From IMG/VR virus record IMGVR_UViG_3300013119_000563, positions 1-27,047 of that record: 27,047 bases of DNA. One strand, written 5' to 3'. Numbering within the stretch: the stretch's first letter is position 1; each line of letters begins with the position of its first letter. The notes beneath the pieces are model-generated. The model saw only the letters and a program-made list of their open reading frames with translations, was not told the origin of the DNA and made no database searches. Shown here piece after piece: positions 7,236 to 14,433 of the stretch. Both the position numbers and the translations under genes were made by a program. Source of the stretch: a virus.

Positions 7236-9302
7236 ATGGGAACCACAGCGGCTGACTGGAACGTCGGCGGCGCGCTGAACGTCACAGGGCTAACAACCCT
7301 GTCCGGCGGGATCGCACTGACCGGCGCCTTCACCTTCACGGGTACCAACTTCAACCTCGATCCGACGGGGACCTACACGCTGGACATGGACGCCGGACAG
7401 GCGTACAGCGTGGACATCCTCGGCGCCGCCTCCAACATCACCTTGGCCAGCACCGGCGCGGGCCACGACCTCACGGTCAACGTCACCGGGGCGACCGACT
7501 CCTCGCTGGTGCTCTCCAGCACCGGCACCGCCGCCGACGCCCTGCAGGTAGCGGCATCAGCGGGCGGCGTGGACATCTCCGCGGCCCTCGGCCTGGACCT
7601 GGTGTCCGCGGACGCGGCCTGCGGGTGGACCCACACCGCCAGCGGCGGCGCGGAAGACCTGACGATCGCCGTAGCCGGCGCCGTGGACTCAAGCCTGGTG
7701 CTCTCCAGCGCCGGAACGGGGACCGACGCGCTCCAGATCGCAGCCTCGGCCGGCGGCCTGGTGATCACCTCGGCCAACCAGACCTCGAGCTGGACCCACA
7801 CCGCCGATGGGGCCGCGGATGATCTGACGATCGCGGTCGCCGGAGCCACCGACTCATCGCTGTTCCTATCCTCCGCGGGCACAGGGACCGACGCCATCGC
7901 CATGACGGCCTCGGCCGGCGGCATCGACATCACGGCGGCAACCTCCCTGGATCTGGTCAGCGCCGACACCGCGTGCGGCTGGACCCACACGGCGTCCGGC
8001 GCCGCAGAGGACCTGTCAATCGCCGTCGCGGGGGCGGTCGACTCCTCCCTGATCTTGTCCTCGGCCGGGACCGGCGCGGACGCTCTGCAGGTGACCGCCT
8101 CGGCGGGCGGGATCGTGATGTCCAGCGCCAACACAACGTCAAGCTGGACGCACGCGGCCGATGGTGCCGGCGACGATCTGACCATCTCGGTCACCGGGGC
8201 AGTGGACAGCAGCCTCATCCTGCAGTCCGCGGGCACAGGGGCCGACGCCGTCACCCTGCAGTCCGCGGGCGGCGTGCTCATCGGGGCCGGCGGGGCGGTA
8301 TCCGTCCTGAGCACCGACCCCATGACCTTCTCCCTTGGCGCCCTGGAGGCCCTGCAGTTCGACAACGCGGCGATCTCGGGCTTCGACCTCGGCGACGACA
8401 CCGCGGGCACCGACGTTTACGTCGAGACCGCAGATGCGGGCGCAACGCCTACCGTGGCCCGGGCCGGCGGCGCGTACAACTTCAAGACCGGAGACGGGGC
8501 CGCGGCGGCAGACGCCACGGCATGCGGGGCCGGTGGAGCGCTGGACCACGTGACCGGCGCAGGCGGGGCGAACACGGGTGGCGCCTCGGGCGAGGCGGGC
8601 GGGGACGGCGGGGCCTACAGCATCACGACCGGGGCCGGCGGGGCGACCAACTCCCAGGGCGCCCACAACGCCGGGGACGCGGGCGACGTAACCATCACGG
8701 CCGGGGACGGAGGCAACGCCACGGCCGGCACCGGCGACGGAGGCAACGGCGGCGGCGTGACCATCACGGCCGGAGCGGGCGGCACCACCACGGGCGGCGC
8801 GGCGGGCAGCGACGGTCTGATCTCCCTCGCAGGGACGACCCAGATCTACCGCGCCGGCAGCGCCTCGGCGGCCCTGCTCAGGGCCTACGGGCCGGCATCG
8901 GGCGAGGGCATGGACACCATGATCGTGGACATTACGGTCAGCCCGGCAGCCGTCGAAACCGCCGTGTTCTCGGTCCCGGCGGGCGCGGTCATCAGGGCCG
9001 TGCTCGGCAACTGCGAGTCGGCCCTCACGGGCGGCGGCACAACCGTCACCTGGTCACTGGGGACCGCCGCAGACCCGGACAAGTACGGCAGCGCCGGGCT
9101 CTACCCCACCCAGGCCGACTCGCTGGCGCAAAACAGCAAGTCCAACTGGATCATCGGCGGAACCCAGCTCACGGGCCAGGAGGACATCGTCCTCACGGGG
9201 GCCGTCACGGGCGGCGCGGCCGACGGCGACACGGCATTGACCGTCGGATCGGTTCGGGTCGTCATCATCTACGACACCTACAACGCCCTGGCCAACGCGT
9301 AA
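7236..9302 (+). CDS. Repetitive fibre-like virion protein, probable head fibre
   Basis: A 688-aa protein placed directly after the capsid gene, with its own AGGGAG site and a terminator after the stop. Residues 1-65 form a beta-rich head. Residues 66-352 hold five tandem beta units marked by DSSL at 88, 151, 206, 269 and 324, with alternating spacing of 63, 55, 63 and 55. Residues 403-528 are glycine-rich with three short T-x-I-T runs (YSITTG, GDVTITAG, GGVTITAG), likely a polyglycine or triple-stranded shaft. Residues 559-688 form a beta sandwich-like tip (DITVSP, FSVPAGAVIRAV, VRVVIIYDTYNA). This head-shaft-tip plan is typical of trimeric phage fibres. The position next to the capsid gene favours a head fibre or decoration, perhaps binding cell surfaces. 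A tail fibre cannot be excluded. Confidence 0.7.
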   Translation: MGTTAADWNVGGALNVTGLTTLSGGIALTGAFTFTGTNFNLDPTGTYTLDMDAGQAYSVDILGAASNITLASTGAGHDLTVNVTGATDSSLVLSSTGTAADALQVAASAGGVDISAALGLDLVSADAACGWTHTASGGAEDLTIAVAGAVDSSLVLSSAGTGTDALQIAASAGGLVITSANQTSSWTHTADGAADDLTIAVAGATDSSLFLSSAGTGTDAIAMTASAGGIDITAATSLDLVSADTACGWTHTASGAAEDLSIAVAGAVDSSLILSSAGTGADALQVTASAGGIVMSSANTTSSWTHAADGAGDDLTISVTGAVDSSLILQSAGTGADAVTLQSAGGVLIGAGGAVSVLSTDPMTFSLGALEALQFDNAAISGFDLGDDTAGTDVYVETADAGATPTVARAGGAYNFKTGDGAAAADATACGAGGALDHVTGAGGANTGGASGEAGGDGGAYSITTGAGGATNSQGAHNAGDAGDVTITAGDGGNATAGTGDGGNGGGVTITAGAGGTTTGGAAGSDGLISLAGTTQIYRAGSASAALLRAYGPASGEGMDTMIVDITVSPAAVETAVFSVPAGAVIRAVLGNCESALTGGGTTVTWSLGTAADPDKYGSAGLYPTQADSLAQNSKSNWIIGGTQLTGQEDIVLTGAVTGGAADGDTALTVGSVRVVIIYDTYNALANA
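7431..8292 (+). repeat. Five tandem beta repeats, alternating 63- and 55-residue units
   Basis: Units share the core DL(T/S)IxVxGAxDSSLxLxSxGTG followed by ASAGG. Long units carry an extra LDLVSADxACGW segment, while short units end ANxTSSW. The higher-order unit is therefore 118 residues (354 bases), present about two and a half times. Confidence 0.9.
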
Positions 9303-9313
9303 CACCATCAACC

Positions 9314-9341
9314 CGGGGCCGGGCGACTGGCCCCGGTTTTC
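9314..9341 (+). terminator. Rho-independent terminator after the fibre gene
   Basis: A perfect 8-bp GC stem (CCGGGGCC at 9314-9321 with GGCCCCGG at 9330-9337) has an 8-base loop and is followed by TTTT. It lies 12 bases after the fibre stop, so it should end or attenuate transcripts from the capsid unit. Confidence 0.85.
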
Positions 9342-9354
9342 AAAGGACAGGAAC

Positions 9355-9555
9355 ATGGAAAACAAGACGAAGGAGGCGCCCGCCGAGGTGCCCCAAAAGA
9401 AGCCCGCAGGACCCGGCCCGCAGTGGCAGGAGATCGGCGACTGCCTGGTGTGGGACATCGCCGGCACCGGCTCCGGGTGCATCGTGCGGTGGGACGGCGG
9501 CGGGTGCTTCGTGCCCAACTGCGACATTCACGAGGGGCGCCTCATCAAGCGCTAA
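9355..9555 (+). CDS. Small Cys-containing hypothetical protein (66 aa)
   Basis: The gene starts at ATG 9355 behind AAAGGACAGGA. The first 20 residues are Lys/Pro/Glu-rich. The rest looks like a compact beta unit: WQEIGDCLVWDI, then GSGCIVRWDGGGCFVPNCDI, with four cysteines. It sits between two terminator-like hairpins, so it may form its own expression unit. I do not recognise it. Either a zinc-bound mini-fold or a small virion protein would fit. Confidence 0.65.
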   Translation: MENKTKEAPAEVPQKKPAGPGPQWQEIGDCLVWDIAGTGSGCIVRWDGGGCFVPNCDIHEGRLIKR

Positions 9556-9580
9556 ACCGTCACCGCTGGTGACATAACCA

Positions 9581-9610
9581 GCCCGGGGGCGCATTGCCCC
9601 TGGGCACTTT
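9581..9610 (+). terminator. Second terminator-like hairpin
   Basis: A 10-bp stem (9581-9590 with 9596-9605, one G-U pair) and a 5-base loop are followed by ACTTT. The T run is short, so it may attenuate rather than end transcription. Just upstream a smaller perfect hairpin, GTCACC/GGTGAC at 9559-9573, follows the stop of the 66-aa gene. Confidence 0.55.
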
Positions 9611-9620
9611 GAAAGGAACC

Positions 9621-9830
9621 ATGGACAAGGAACAGATGGAAAAACGTCGTGCCGTGCTCGTAGAAGCTCTCGCTAAGGTGGAGGAGGAGATCAAGAACCT
9701 CCAGGCCGCCGTCGTCGATAGGGTCAACCGCTCCAACGCCATCAAGGGCGGGATCGCGGAGTGGGACAAGGCCCTGGCCGAACTGGCCACCGAGGACCCC
9801 CCGTCGAAGGACGAGGACGGGAACAACTGA
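9621..9830 (+). CDS. Small coiled-coil protein (69 aa)
   Basis: I choose ATG 9621 because AAAGGA lies 6 bases upstream. The frame opens at TTG 9594, but that codon lies in the hairpin loop. The protein is a single charged helix (KRRAVLVEALAKVEEEIKNL, then a second helix to LAELATE) with an acidic disordered tail (SKDEDGNN). This composition suits a dimeric or trimeric coiled coil. Position between the head fibre and connector genes suggests a minor virion or assembly factor, with no family recognised. Confidence 0.7.
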   Translation: MDKEQMEKRRAVLVEALAKVEEEIKNLQAAVVDRVNRSNAIKGGIAEWDKALAELATEDPPSKDEDGNN

Positions 9831-9857
9831 GCCCTGCATCCGTGGTAGACTGAGGCC

Positions 9858-10787
9858 ATGGATCGCCAGGACTTCACCCAGGACATCACCGCCCCGCTGT
9901 ATTTCTACCCCCAACAGGGGCGCGCCTCCGCAACACCATCCGTCGAAATCAAGGACCAGGCCGGGACCACCGTCACCGTGGACTCGGACACCAACGTCAC
10001 GTTGGACCCGGTGAACACCACGCTGACCGCCGCCGCCGCGCCCGGTGACCAGACCATGACCCTGACATCGGTCGCCGATATCGATATCGGCGTGGAGTAC
10101 CTGGTGACCAACATCCTAGGCCAAAAGGAGCGCGTGCACGTGACAGGCGTGGACTCCTCCGGGCTGGTCGTCCACCTACGGGATGACATCGAGCACGTCT
10201 ACACCGGCAGCGGCAGCGACACCTTTGTCGGGACCCGCTTCTACCGCGACCTCCAGGCGGATGAGGTAGACGATCTCGTGGAGCTTTACCGCGGCCGGGC
10301 AACATACACCGTGGACGGCCAGGAATACGTGCTGGAGGTCGACTTCGACGTGGTCTTGACCCCGCTGCCCAACCTGCTCACCGCGGCCCTGCTGAAGTCC
10401 AAGCGCATCAGCATCGCGGCCCAGGAGCACCCAGAGACCCGGGGCAGCTGCTACGACGACCTGCGCGGGGCGGCGTGGGACGTGGTCCGCAAGAAGATCC
10501 GCGAGCTGAACACCGGCGACAACGAGCGGTGGCGCCCCGCCCTGGTGCGCACCGGCGACAACCTGGAGCTGTGGGCGCTGGCCGAGTTCGACCTGCTGGC
10601 CCACGAGAACGGGGTGCGCGTGCTCCGCGGTGAGTGGTCGGGCCCCGAGGCGCTGGAGAAGCTGGAGGGCCGTATCGAGAAGGCCAAGGCCCACGCGGTG
10701 GCCGGGCTGGACTGGATCGACCTCAACGAAAACGACGCGCGTGAGGACGAGGAAGAGAAGCCGCAAACCATGGACTGGATTCGCTGA
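9858..10787 (+). CDS. Putative head-tail connector/adaptor protein
   Basis: A 309-aa protein at the head-to-tail boundary. The N-terminal part (about residues 25-135) is beta-rich, with PGDQTMTLTSVADIDIGVEY and VTGVDSSGLVVHL. The C-terminal part is helical: LLTAALLKSKRISIAAQ, AWDVVRKKIRELNTG, WALAEFDLLAHENG and a long charged helix ending DEEEKPQTMDWIR. A helical bundle with a short insertion is the usual plan of gp6-type adaptors that stack under the portal, but the beta-rich front is unusual and no specific family is recognised. GAGG precedes the ATG. The next start lies 12 bases beyond its stop. Confidence 0.5.
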   Translation: MDRQDFTQDITAPLYFYPQQGRASATPSVEIKDQAGTTVTVDSDTNVTLDPVNTTLTAAAAPGDQTMTLTSVADIDIGVEYLVTNILGQKERVHVTGVDSSGLVVHLRDDIEHVYTGSGSDTFVGTRFYRDLQADEVDDLVELYRGRATYTVDGQEYVLEVDFDVVLTPLPNLLTAALLKSKRISIAAQEHPETRGSCYDDLRGAAWDVVRKKIRELNTGDNERWRPALVRTGDNLELWALAEFDLLAHENGVRVLRGEWSGPEALEKLEGRIEKAKAHAVAGLDWIDLNENDAREDEEEKPQTMDWIR

Positions 10788-10798
10788 AAGGAACGATC

Positions 10799-11104
10799 GT
10801 GGAAAAGAAAACCCTAAACAACAGCACGGCCAAGCAGGCCAAGGACCAGGTGCCAGACCTCGAGGTATTCGGGGAGGGAGACCTGTTCAAGCTCATCAGT
10901 AAGGCCAGCAGCAACGCCGAGCGCTGGATGAAGAGCACCAAGGCCATGGAGATCGAGGGCCTGGGCGTCATGGTCCAGGTGTCCACCCAGCAGGGCGAGC
11001 ACGTGGCCGAGTCGCTGGAGTTCGTGCCGGGCGCCACTATCAAGGAGGAGTGGCCCGACCCCGACACGGTCGTGCGCCGCATCGTGAAGGACTCGACATC
11101 CTGA
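10799..11104 (+). CDS. Hypothetical protein in the head-tail joining region (101 aa)
   Basis: Starts at GTG 10799 behind AAAGGA. The N-terminus is Lys/Asn-rich. The remainder, with DLFKLISKASSNAERWMKS, GVMVQVSTQQGEHVAESLEFVPG and a C-terminal IVKDSTS, looks like a helix followed by a beta sheet. It lies in a run of connector-sized genes between the adaptor and tail terminator candidates, so a small joining protein is likely by position. No motif fixes the role. Confidence 0.65.
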   Translation: MEKKTLNNSTAKQAKDQVPDLEVFGEGDLFKLISKASSNAERWMKSTKAMEIEGLGVMVQVSTQQGEHVAESLEFVPGATIKEEWPDPDTVVRRIVKDSTS

Positions 11105-11111
11105 ACCGCTG

Positions 11112-11612
11112 ATGGCAACCGACCTCGACAAAGTCCTCCTCAACTTCTATTGGCGAATCGAGTCCATCGATCCGACCTACACGGGCAGCGTCGTGGTGGA
11201 CCGCTTCCGCAGATGGGACCCGGAGATCGACTCCCGCCCCGACGAGGGGACCGGCTGGGCTCGCCGCTTCTGGGTGGAGTGGGTCGGCAGCGACGCCGAC
11301 GGCATGTCCACCAGCGACCCCCTGCGCGAGGCCAACCACCTGTATCGGGTCTACGTCTTCTACCCGCGCACCGGGCAGAACCTGGAGACTCAGCGCCTGG
11401 TCGCCCTGGACCGGCATGACCTGATCAAGATGCTCCGCGGTCAGATCGGAACCGATCACCGCCTGGGCTACGACGACGATCACCAGGCCACCAACATTGG
11501 GTTGCTGTCACGCAAGCGGCAGCGTGATATCTTGGAGCCGTTCACCGAAAATACTCAGATTTTGCTGTACAGCATGGAGTGGCTGTGCAGCGTGCGGGAG
11601 AGTGAAACATGA
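11112..11612 (+). CDS. Putative tail terminator / head-tail joining protein
   Basis: A 166-aa protein directly before the tail tube gene, where siphoviruses place the tail terminator (lambda gpU-like role), which caps the tube and docks it to the head. Alpha/beta features: an N-terminal helix (DLDKVLLNFYWRIESI), a YRVYVFYPRTGQN strand and loop, LVALDRHDLIKML, and a final ILLYSMEWLCSVRES strand. Size and position fit the family, but sequence motifs are weak. The ribosome site is poor. The TGA overlaps the tube gene's ATG, linking their translation. Confidence 0.5.
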   Translation: MATDLDKVLLNFYWRIESIDPTYTGSVVVDRFRRWDPEIDSRPDEGTGWARRFWVEWVGSDADGMSTSDPLREANHLYRVYVFYPRTGQNLETQRLVALDRHDLIKMLRGQIGTDHRLGYDDDHQATNIGLLSRKRQRDILEPFTENTQILLYSMEWLCSVRESET

Positions 11613-12889
11613 CCCTACCCTATGACTTCGATCTCTGGGAGATGCGCTACTTGAACCACGACGCGACGTTTCCCACCGGGTTCACCGCGGGGAATCATGC
11701 GACGTGGGACACCGCGACGAAGCTCCGCTTCCAAGATCTAGACTTCAGCGAGCTCAAACAGGCGAGCATCCCAGATCCCAGCGTCCAGGACCGCTTCATG
11801 GGGCGCCCGCACCCGATCTCCACTCTGCGCGGCGGCCGGGAGCAGATGGCGCTCAAGTTCAAGATGTGGTTGCCGGGCGGCTCCAACACCACCTCGGCCG
11901 AGGAGACGGTCAAGCTGATGGAGATGGTCATGGGCGGGCTCAAGAGCCCCACCGCCATCACCGATGCCGCCGAGGCGGGTTGCTCTGTCACCAACATCAA
12001 GGCCACTGGCCACGGGCAGGTGGTGGGCCAGGGCTCGCTTTACGGCGTCCTCGCCGACGGATACGCCGACGGCAAATTCGGCGTGATGAAGACCCGCACC
12101 GACGCCGACCAGTACGACCTGTTCATGGCGCTGCCCGGGATCCCGCAGGCGGCCGACGCCATCAAGAACGGCCACACGCTCTACGTGGACTGGGAGAACG
12201 AGAGCTATCAGAGTTTCCTGCTGATCGGCTCCTACCCCGGAAGCGGCGTCGCGGACGACTCCGTGTGCATGAATATCATCGGCTGCTCAGGAACGCTGGC
12301 CTTCGGCGGCCTGGTCGCGGCCGAGAAGCCCTGGGTCGAGTTCACCTTCCTGGTGGGCGACTGGCGCTGGGAGCCCTACGCCACAACTGGCGCCTTCACC
12401 AAGACGACCGACCCCGAGGGCGAGGACCCGGCCGGCGACCGCGGCATCGGCTCGCTGACCCTCCAGGACGCGGGCACCACCACCCGCGCGACCGTCCCCG
12501 GCGGCGACCTCGAGGTCAACCTCAACATGGAGCTGGTGCCCATCATCGATCCCCAGGGCGTCAACGGCATCGGCGGCTGGAAGAAGGTCCGCGCCGAGAA
12601 CGGCGCCACCATCGCGTGCACCGCCTACTGGGACGACATGCCTGGCCGGCGCAACGACTTCACCGCCGGCACCGACAAGCAGGTCGCCTTTGTCTGCGGC
12701 CACGCCGCCGAGGCAACGGTCGCCTTCGAGATGCAAAAGGCCCAGCTGCTGGAAGACCCGACCGCCATCGAATACGAGCGCATGCTCGGCCAGCGGCTCA
12801 TGTTCGAGGGTGACAGCGGGGACGCCACGGACGAGAGCACCGCAGATTTCAAGCTCCAGGACGCGCCCATCCGAGTGCACGTCCTGTAA
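11609..12889 (+). CDS. Tail tube (major tail) protein
   Basis: A 426-aa beta-rich protein placed before the tail chaperone pair and the tape measure, the expected tube position. Tube subunits stack as hexamers around the tape measure. Visible features are GGREQMALKFKMWLPGG (about residues 74-91), alternating polar/hydrophobic strands in the middle, ATVPGGDLEVNLNMELVPIIDP (about 294-315) and a C-terminal LQDAPIRVHVL strand. It is longer than typical tube proteins (150-250 aa), so an added domain exposed on the tail surface is likely. It is coupled to the previous gene by ATGA. Confidence 0.65.
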   Translation: MTLPYDFDLWEMRYLNHDATFPTGFTAGNHATWDTATKLRFQDLDFSELKQASIPDPSVQDRFMGRPHPISTLRGGREQMALKFKMWLPGGSNTTSAEETVKLMEMVMGGLKSPTAITDAAEAGCSVTNIKATGHGQVVGQGSLYGVLADGYADGKFGVMKTRTDADQYDLFMALPGIPQAADAIKNGHTLYVDWENESYQSFLLIGSYPGSGVADDSVCMNIIGCSGTLAFGGLVAAEKPWVEFTFLVGDWRWEPYATTGAFTKTTDPEGEDPAGDRGIGSLTLQDAGTTTRATVPGGDLEVNLNMELVPIIDPQGVNGIGGWKKVRAENGATIACTAYWDDMPGRRNDFTAGTDKQVAFVCGHAAEATVAFEMQKAQLLEDPTAIEYERMLGQRLMFEGDSGDATDESTADFKLQDAPIRVHVL

Positions 12890-12909
12890 CCCACAGCAGG
12901 AGGTAAATC

Positions 12910-13416
12910 GTGTTTGGTCGCCTGATCCTGGACCGAGTTCGCACTATCATCGCCCTGAAGCAGAAGGGTGAACCGCCCATCCTGGTCGACCCCGCCGTCG
13001 ACATCAACTCCGAAAAGACCAACCTGGACGCCTTCCGCGAGAGCCACTGGGACATCAAGCACCTGGCGCTCAGCGGGGAGCCGACGTACTGGACCATCAA
13101 GCCGATCACCCGCAAACAGATGAAGTACGCGATCACCGTCCGGCACGACGAGGCCGAATTCTGGGATTTCATGGTGCGCGCCGGCCTGCGCCTGGTGGAG
13201 AACTACACCCTGCAGAAGCCCGGTGGCGAGCGCATGCCGACCCCGGCTGTGGAGGTGGAGGAGGTGGGTGAACTCGGCGAGCTGATCACCACCAAGTGGA
13301 TGGACACCGTAAACCTCCAGAGCAACGTCAAGACGGCGCTGTGCCTCATGATCTGGCAGATCTCCGAGGTGCACCTCCCTTTGCCGAAGCCCTCAGAGCC
13401 GGGATCTGGGGGGTAG
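12910..13416 (+). CDS. Tail assembly chaperone, short form (gpG-like)
   Basis: The gene starts at GTG 12910 behind a strong CAGGAGG and ends at TAG 13414, giving 168 aa. It lies between tube and tape measure genes, where many siphoviruses encode the G/GT pair that coats the tape measure during assembly. Features: an N-terminal LILDRVRTIIALKQK, the middle EPTYWTIKPITRKQMKYAITV, and a helical end ELGELITTKWMDTVNLQSN before the CCCTTTG slippery site. The last 11 residues, read only when no frameshift occurs, are Pro/Gly/Ser-rich. Confidence 0.7.
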   Translation: MFGRLILDRVRTIIALKQKGEPPILVDPAVDINSEKTNLDAFRESHWDIKHLALSGEPTYWTIKPITRKQMKYAITVRHDEAEFWDFMVRAGLRLVENYTLQKPGGERMPTPAVEVEEVGELGELITTKWMDTVNLQSNVKTALCLMIWQISEVHLPLPKPSEPGSGG

Positions 13417-13835
13417 ACCTCGTTGAGCAGAGATGCCGCGATCAGAAGAAACGCTGGCGCCTCGTCGAGCTGCCCCGGACAGACGGCGGGTGCAAGCATT
13501 GCCCGGAGAGCCTCAGACAGGGCCGCGGCTGCGGAGTAAGCCGGGGGGTTCCCTGGACACCGAGCGCTCGCGGCCCCGGGCACCTCGGGCGGGCTACGCG
13601 GGCATTCGGGGGTCAGGGGGTCGATGCCGGGGGCGCAACCGTGGAACCCTGGTCCCGGACCTGCCCCATCTACTTCCGACACAGTCCCTTCTTCCTGTCC
13701 GTAATGGAGGAACTGGCCGACTTCGAGGGCGGCCGCCATGGGCCAGTGGACAGCATGCCCAACGATCTGCTTGGGTACCTCCGCATCGCCCTGGCCGAAA
13801 AGAAGGCATGGGAGGTCTACCAGCAGGCCACTTGA
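12910..13835 (+). CDS. Tail assembly chaperone, -1 frameshifted fusion (gpGT-like)
   Basis: Slipping back one base at CCCTTTG (13377-13383) moves ribosomes from frame 1 into an open frame 3 that runs to TGA 13833. The fusion is about 308 aa: 158 from the G part and 150 of T extension. The extension reads sensibly: AEALRAGIWGVDLVEQRC, KKRWRLVELPRTDGGCKHCP, a Gly/Arg-rich linker, then FFLSVMEELADFEGG and NDLLGYLRIALAEKKAWEVY. Several cysteines (CKHC and others) could bind zinc. The T domain lacks a good independent start and ribosome site, which supports frameshifting. In lambda-type phages both forms are needed in a fixed ratio for tape measure loading. A G run before the G stop (13408-13413) is an alternative slip site. 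Confidence 0.68.
13377..13383 (+). other. -1 ribosomal frameshift heptamer CCCTTTG
   Basis: The heptamer fits X-XXY-YYZ with zero-frame codons CCT and TTG, correctly phased to the G frame. After the slip the codons become CCC and TTT. It lies 31 bases before the G stop codon. Confidence 0.6.
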
Positions 13836-13910
13836 CGCGGCGTGGGGGAGGGGTACCCCGCGGGGCCGGGCACGAGTCCCGAGACGCGGGTTCGAATCCC
13901 GCCGCCGCAA
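13836..13910 (+). tRNA. tRNA-like element, initiator-like and degenerate
   Basis: A 75-base element starts at the base after the GT stop codon. A 6-bp acceptor stem (GCGGCG 13837-13842 with CGCCGC 13903-13908) is capped by a C-A mismatch, as in bacterial initiator tRNA. The D arm GGGG-AGGGGTA-CCCC keeps A14, GG and A21. The T arm is perfect: GCGGG, TTCGAAT, CCCGC (13886-13902). An anticodon-type hairpin CGGG-CACGAGT-CCCG (13867-13881) keeps the three G-C pairs typical of initiator tRNA. Departures: position 33 is A rather than T, five extra bases (13861-13865) precede the anticodon stem, the variable loop is short and no CCA is encoded. The nominal anticodon is CGA. It is probably a pseudo-tRNA or a tRNA mimic rather than a working tRNA. 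Confidence 0.4.
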
Positions 13911-13923
13911 ACAGGAGGGCATC

Positions 13924-14433
13924 GTGGCGAGCTACGAACAGAAGACCACCGGCATTGAGAACCTGACGAACCACCCCCTGGGCAAACCGCTCCTCCTGTC
14001 GGCGTCCGTGGGCGCCAAGGCCACCACTGGAACCCTCATCCGCAAGCGCGGACCCGACGAAACCGAGAGCAGGACAGCAGGCAAGAACGTCACCATCCTG
14101 CGCTACTGGGCCAAGCACGGGAGGAATGTGATATTCTTGGACCCATTGGACAAGGAGCGCGGAATCGAGATGTGGAAGCGGGCCTGCGAAGCGGTGATCG
14201 ACGGCGGCAGCCAGGTCGTCATGGCCGAGGCCGAAAAGGTGGCTGACATCCAGATCGACGCCATCCGCAAGCACGTCCAGGCTGGGCGCCGAGCGCGGGG
14301 TAAAATCAAGCCGCTGAAGAAGGGGACCATCAAGCGCAAGGAGCGCGAGACCGGCAAAAAAGACCAGCCCGTGCTGGTCCGCACCGGGCAACTTATGGAC
14401 TCTCTGATCCCCTATGTGCGGAGGCTCAAGTAG
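13924..14433 (+). CDS. Tail completion / minor tail protein
   Basis: A 169-aa protein from GTG 13924, with AGGAGGG four bases upstream in the 3' flank of the tRNA-like element. The C-terminal half has the pattern of HK97 gp10-like and Mu gpG-like virion morphogenesis proteins: a helix (DIQIDAIRKHVQAGRR), PLKKGTIKRKE, then VLVRTGQLMDSLIPYVRR, matching the family's L-T-x-x-R ... L-x-x-TG-x-L-x-x-S-I-x-Y-x-V. Such proteins finish tails or join them to heads. The position between the chaperone pair and the tape measure is slightly unusual for that family but not unknown. The stop is immediately followed by the tape measure ATG. Confidence 0.6.
   Translation: MASYEQKTTGIENLTNHPLGKPLLLSASVGAKATTGTLIRKRGPDETESRTAGKNVTILRYWAKHGRNVIFLDPLDKERGIEMWKRACEAVIDGGSQVVMAEAEKVADIQIDAIRKHVQAGRRARGKIKPLKKGTIKRKERETGKKDQPVLVRTGQLMDSLIPYVRRLK

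Noticed and set aside
7973-9577. 534-codon plus-strand frame overlapping the fibre gene
   Set aside because: An Arg/Gly-rich alternate frame of the glycine-rich fibre sequence that runs through the terminator hairpin. Non-coding by composition.
9846-9851. TAGACT as a promoter -10 box before the connector gene
   Set aside because: No -35 box at the right distance, and the following gene already has a ribosome site next to it.
13408-13413. Six-G run before the G stop as the main frameshift site
   Set aside because: It slips less cleanly (TGG after the shift at the first codon) than CCCTTTG. Kept only as an alternative.
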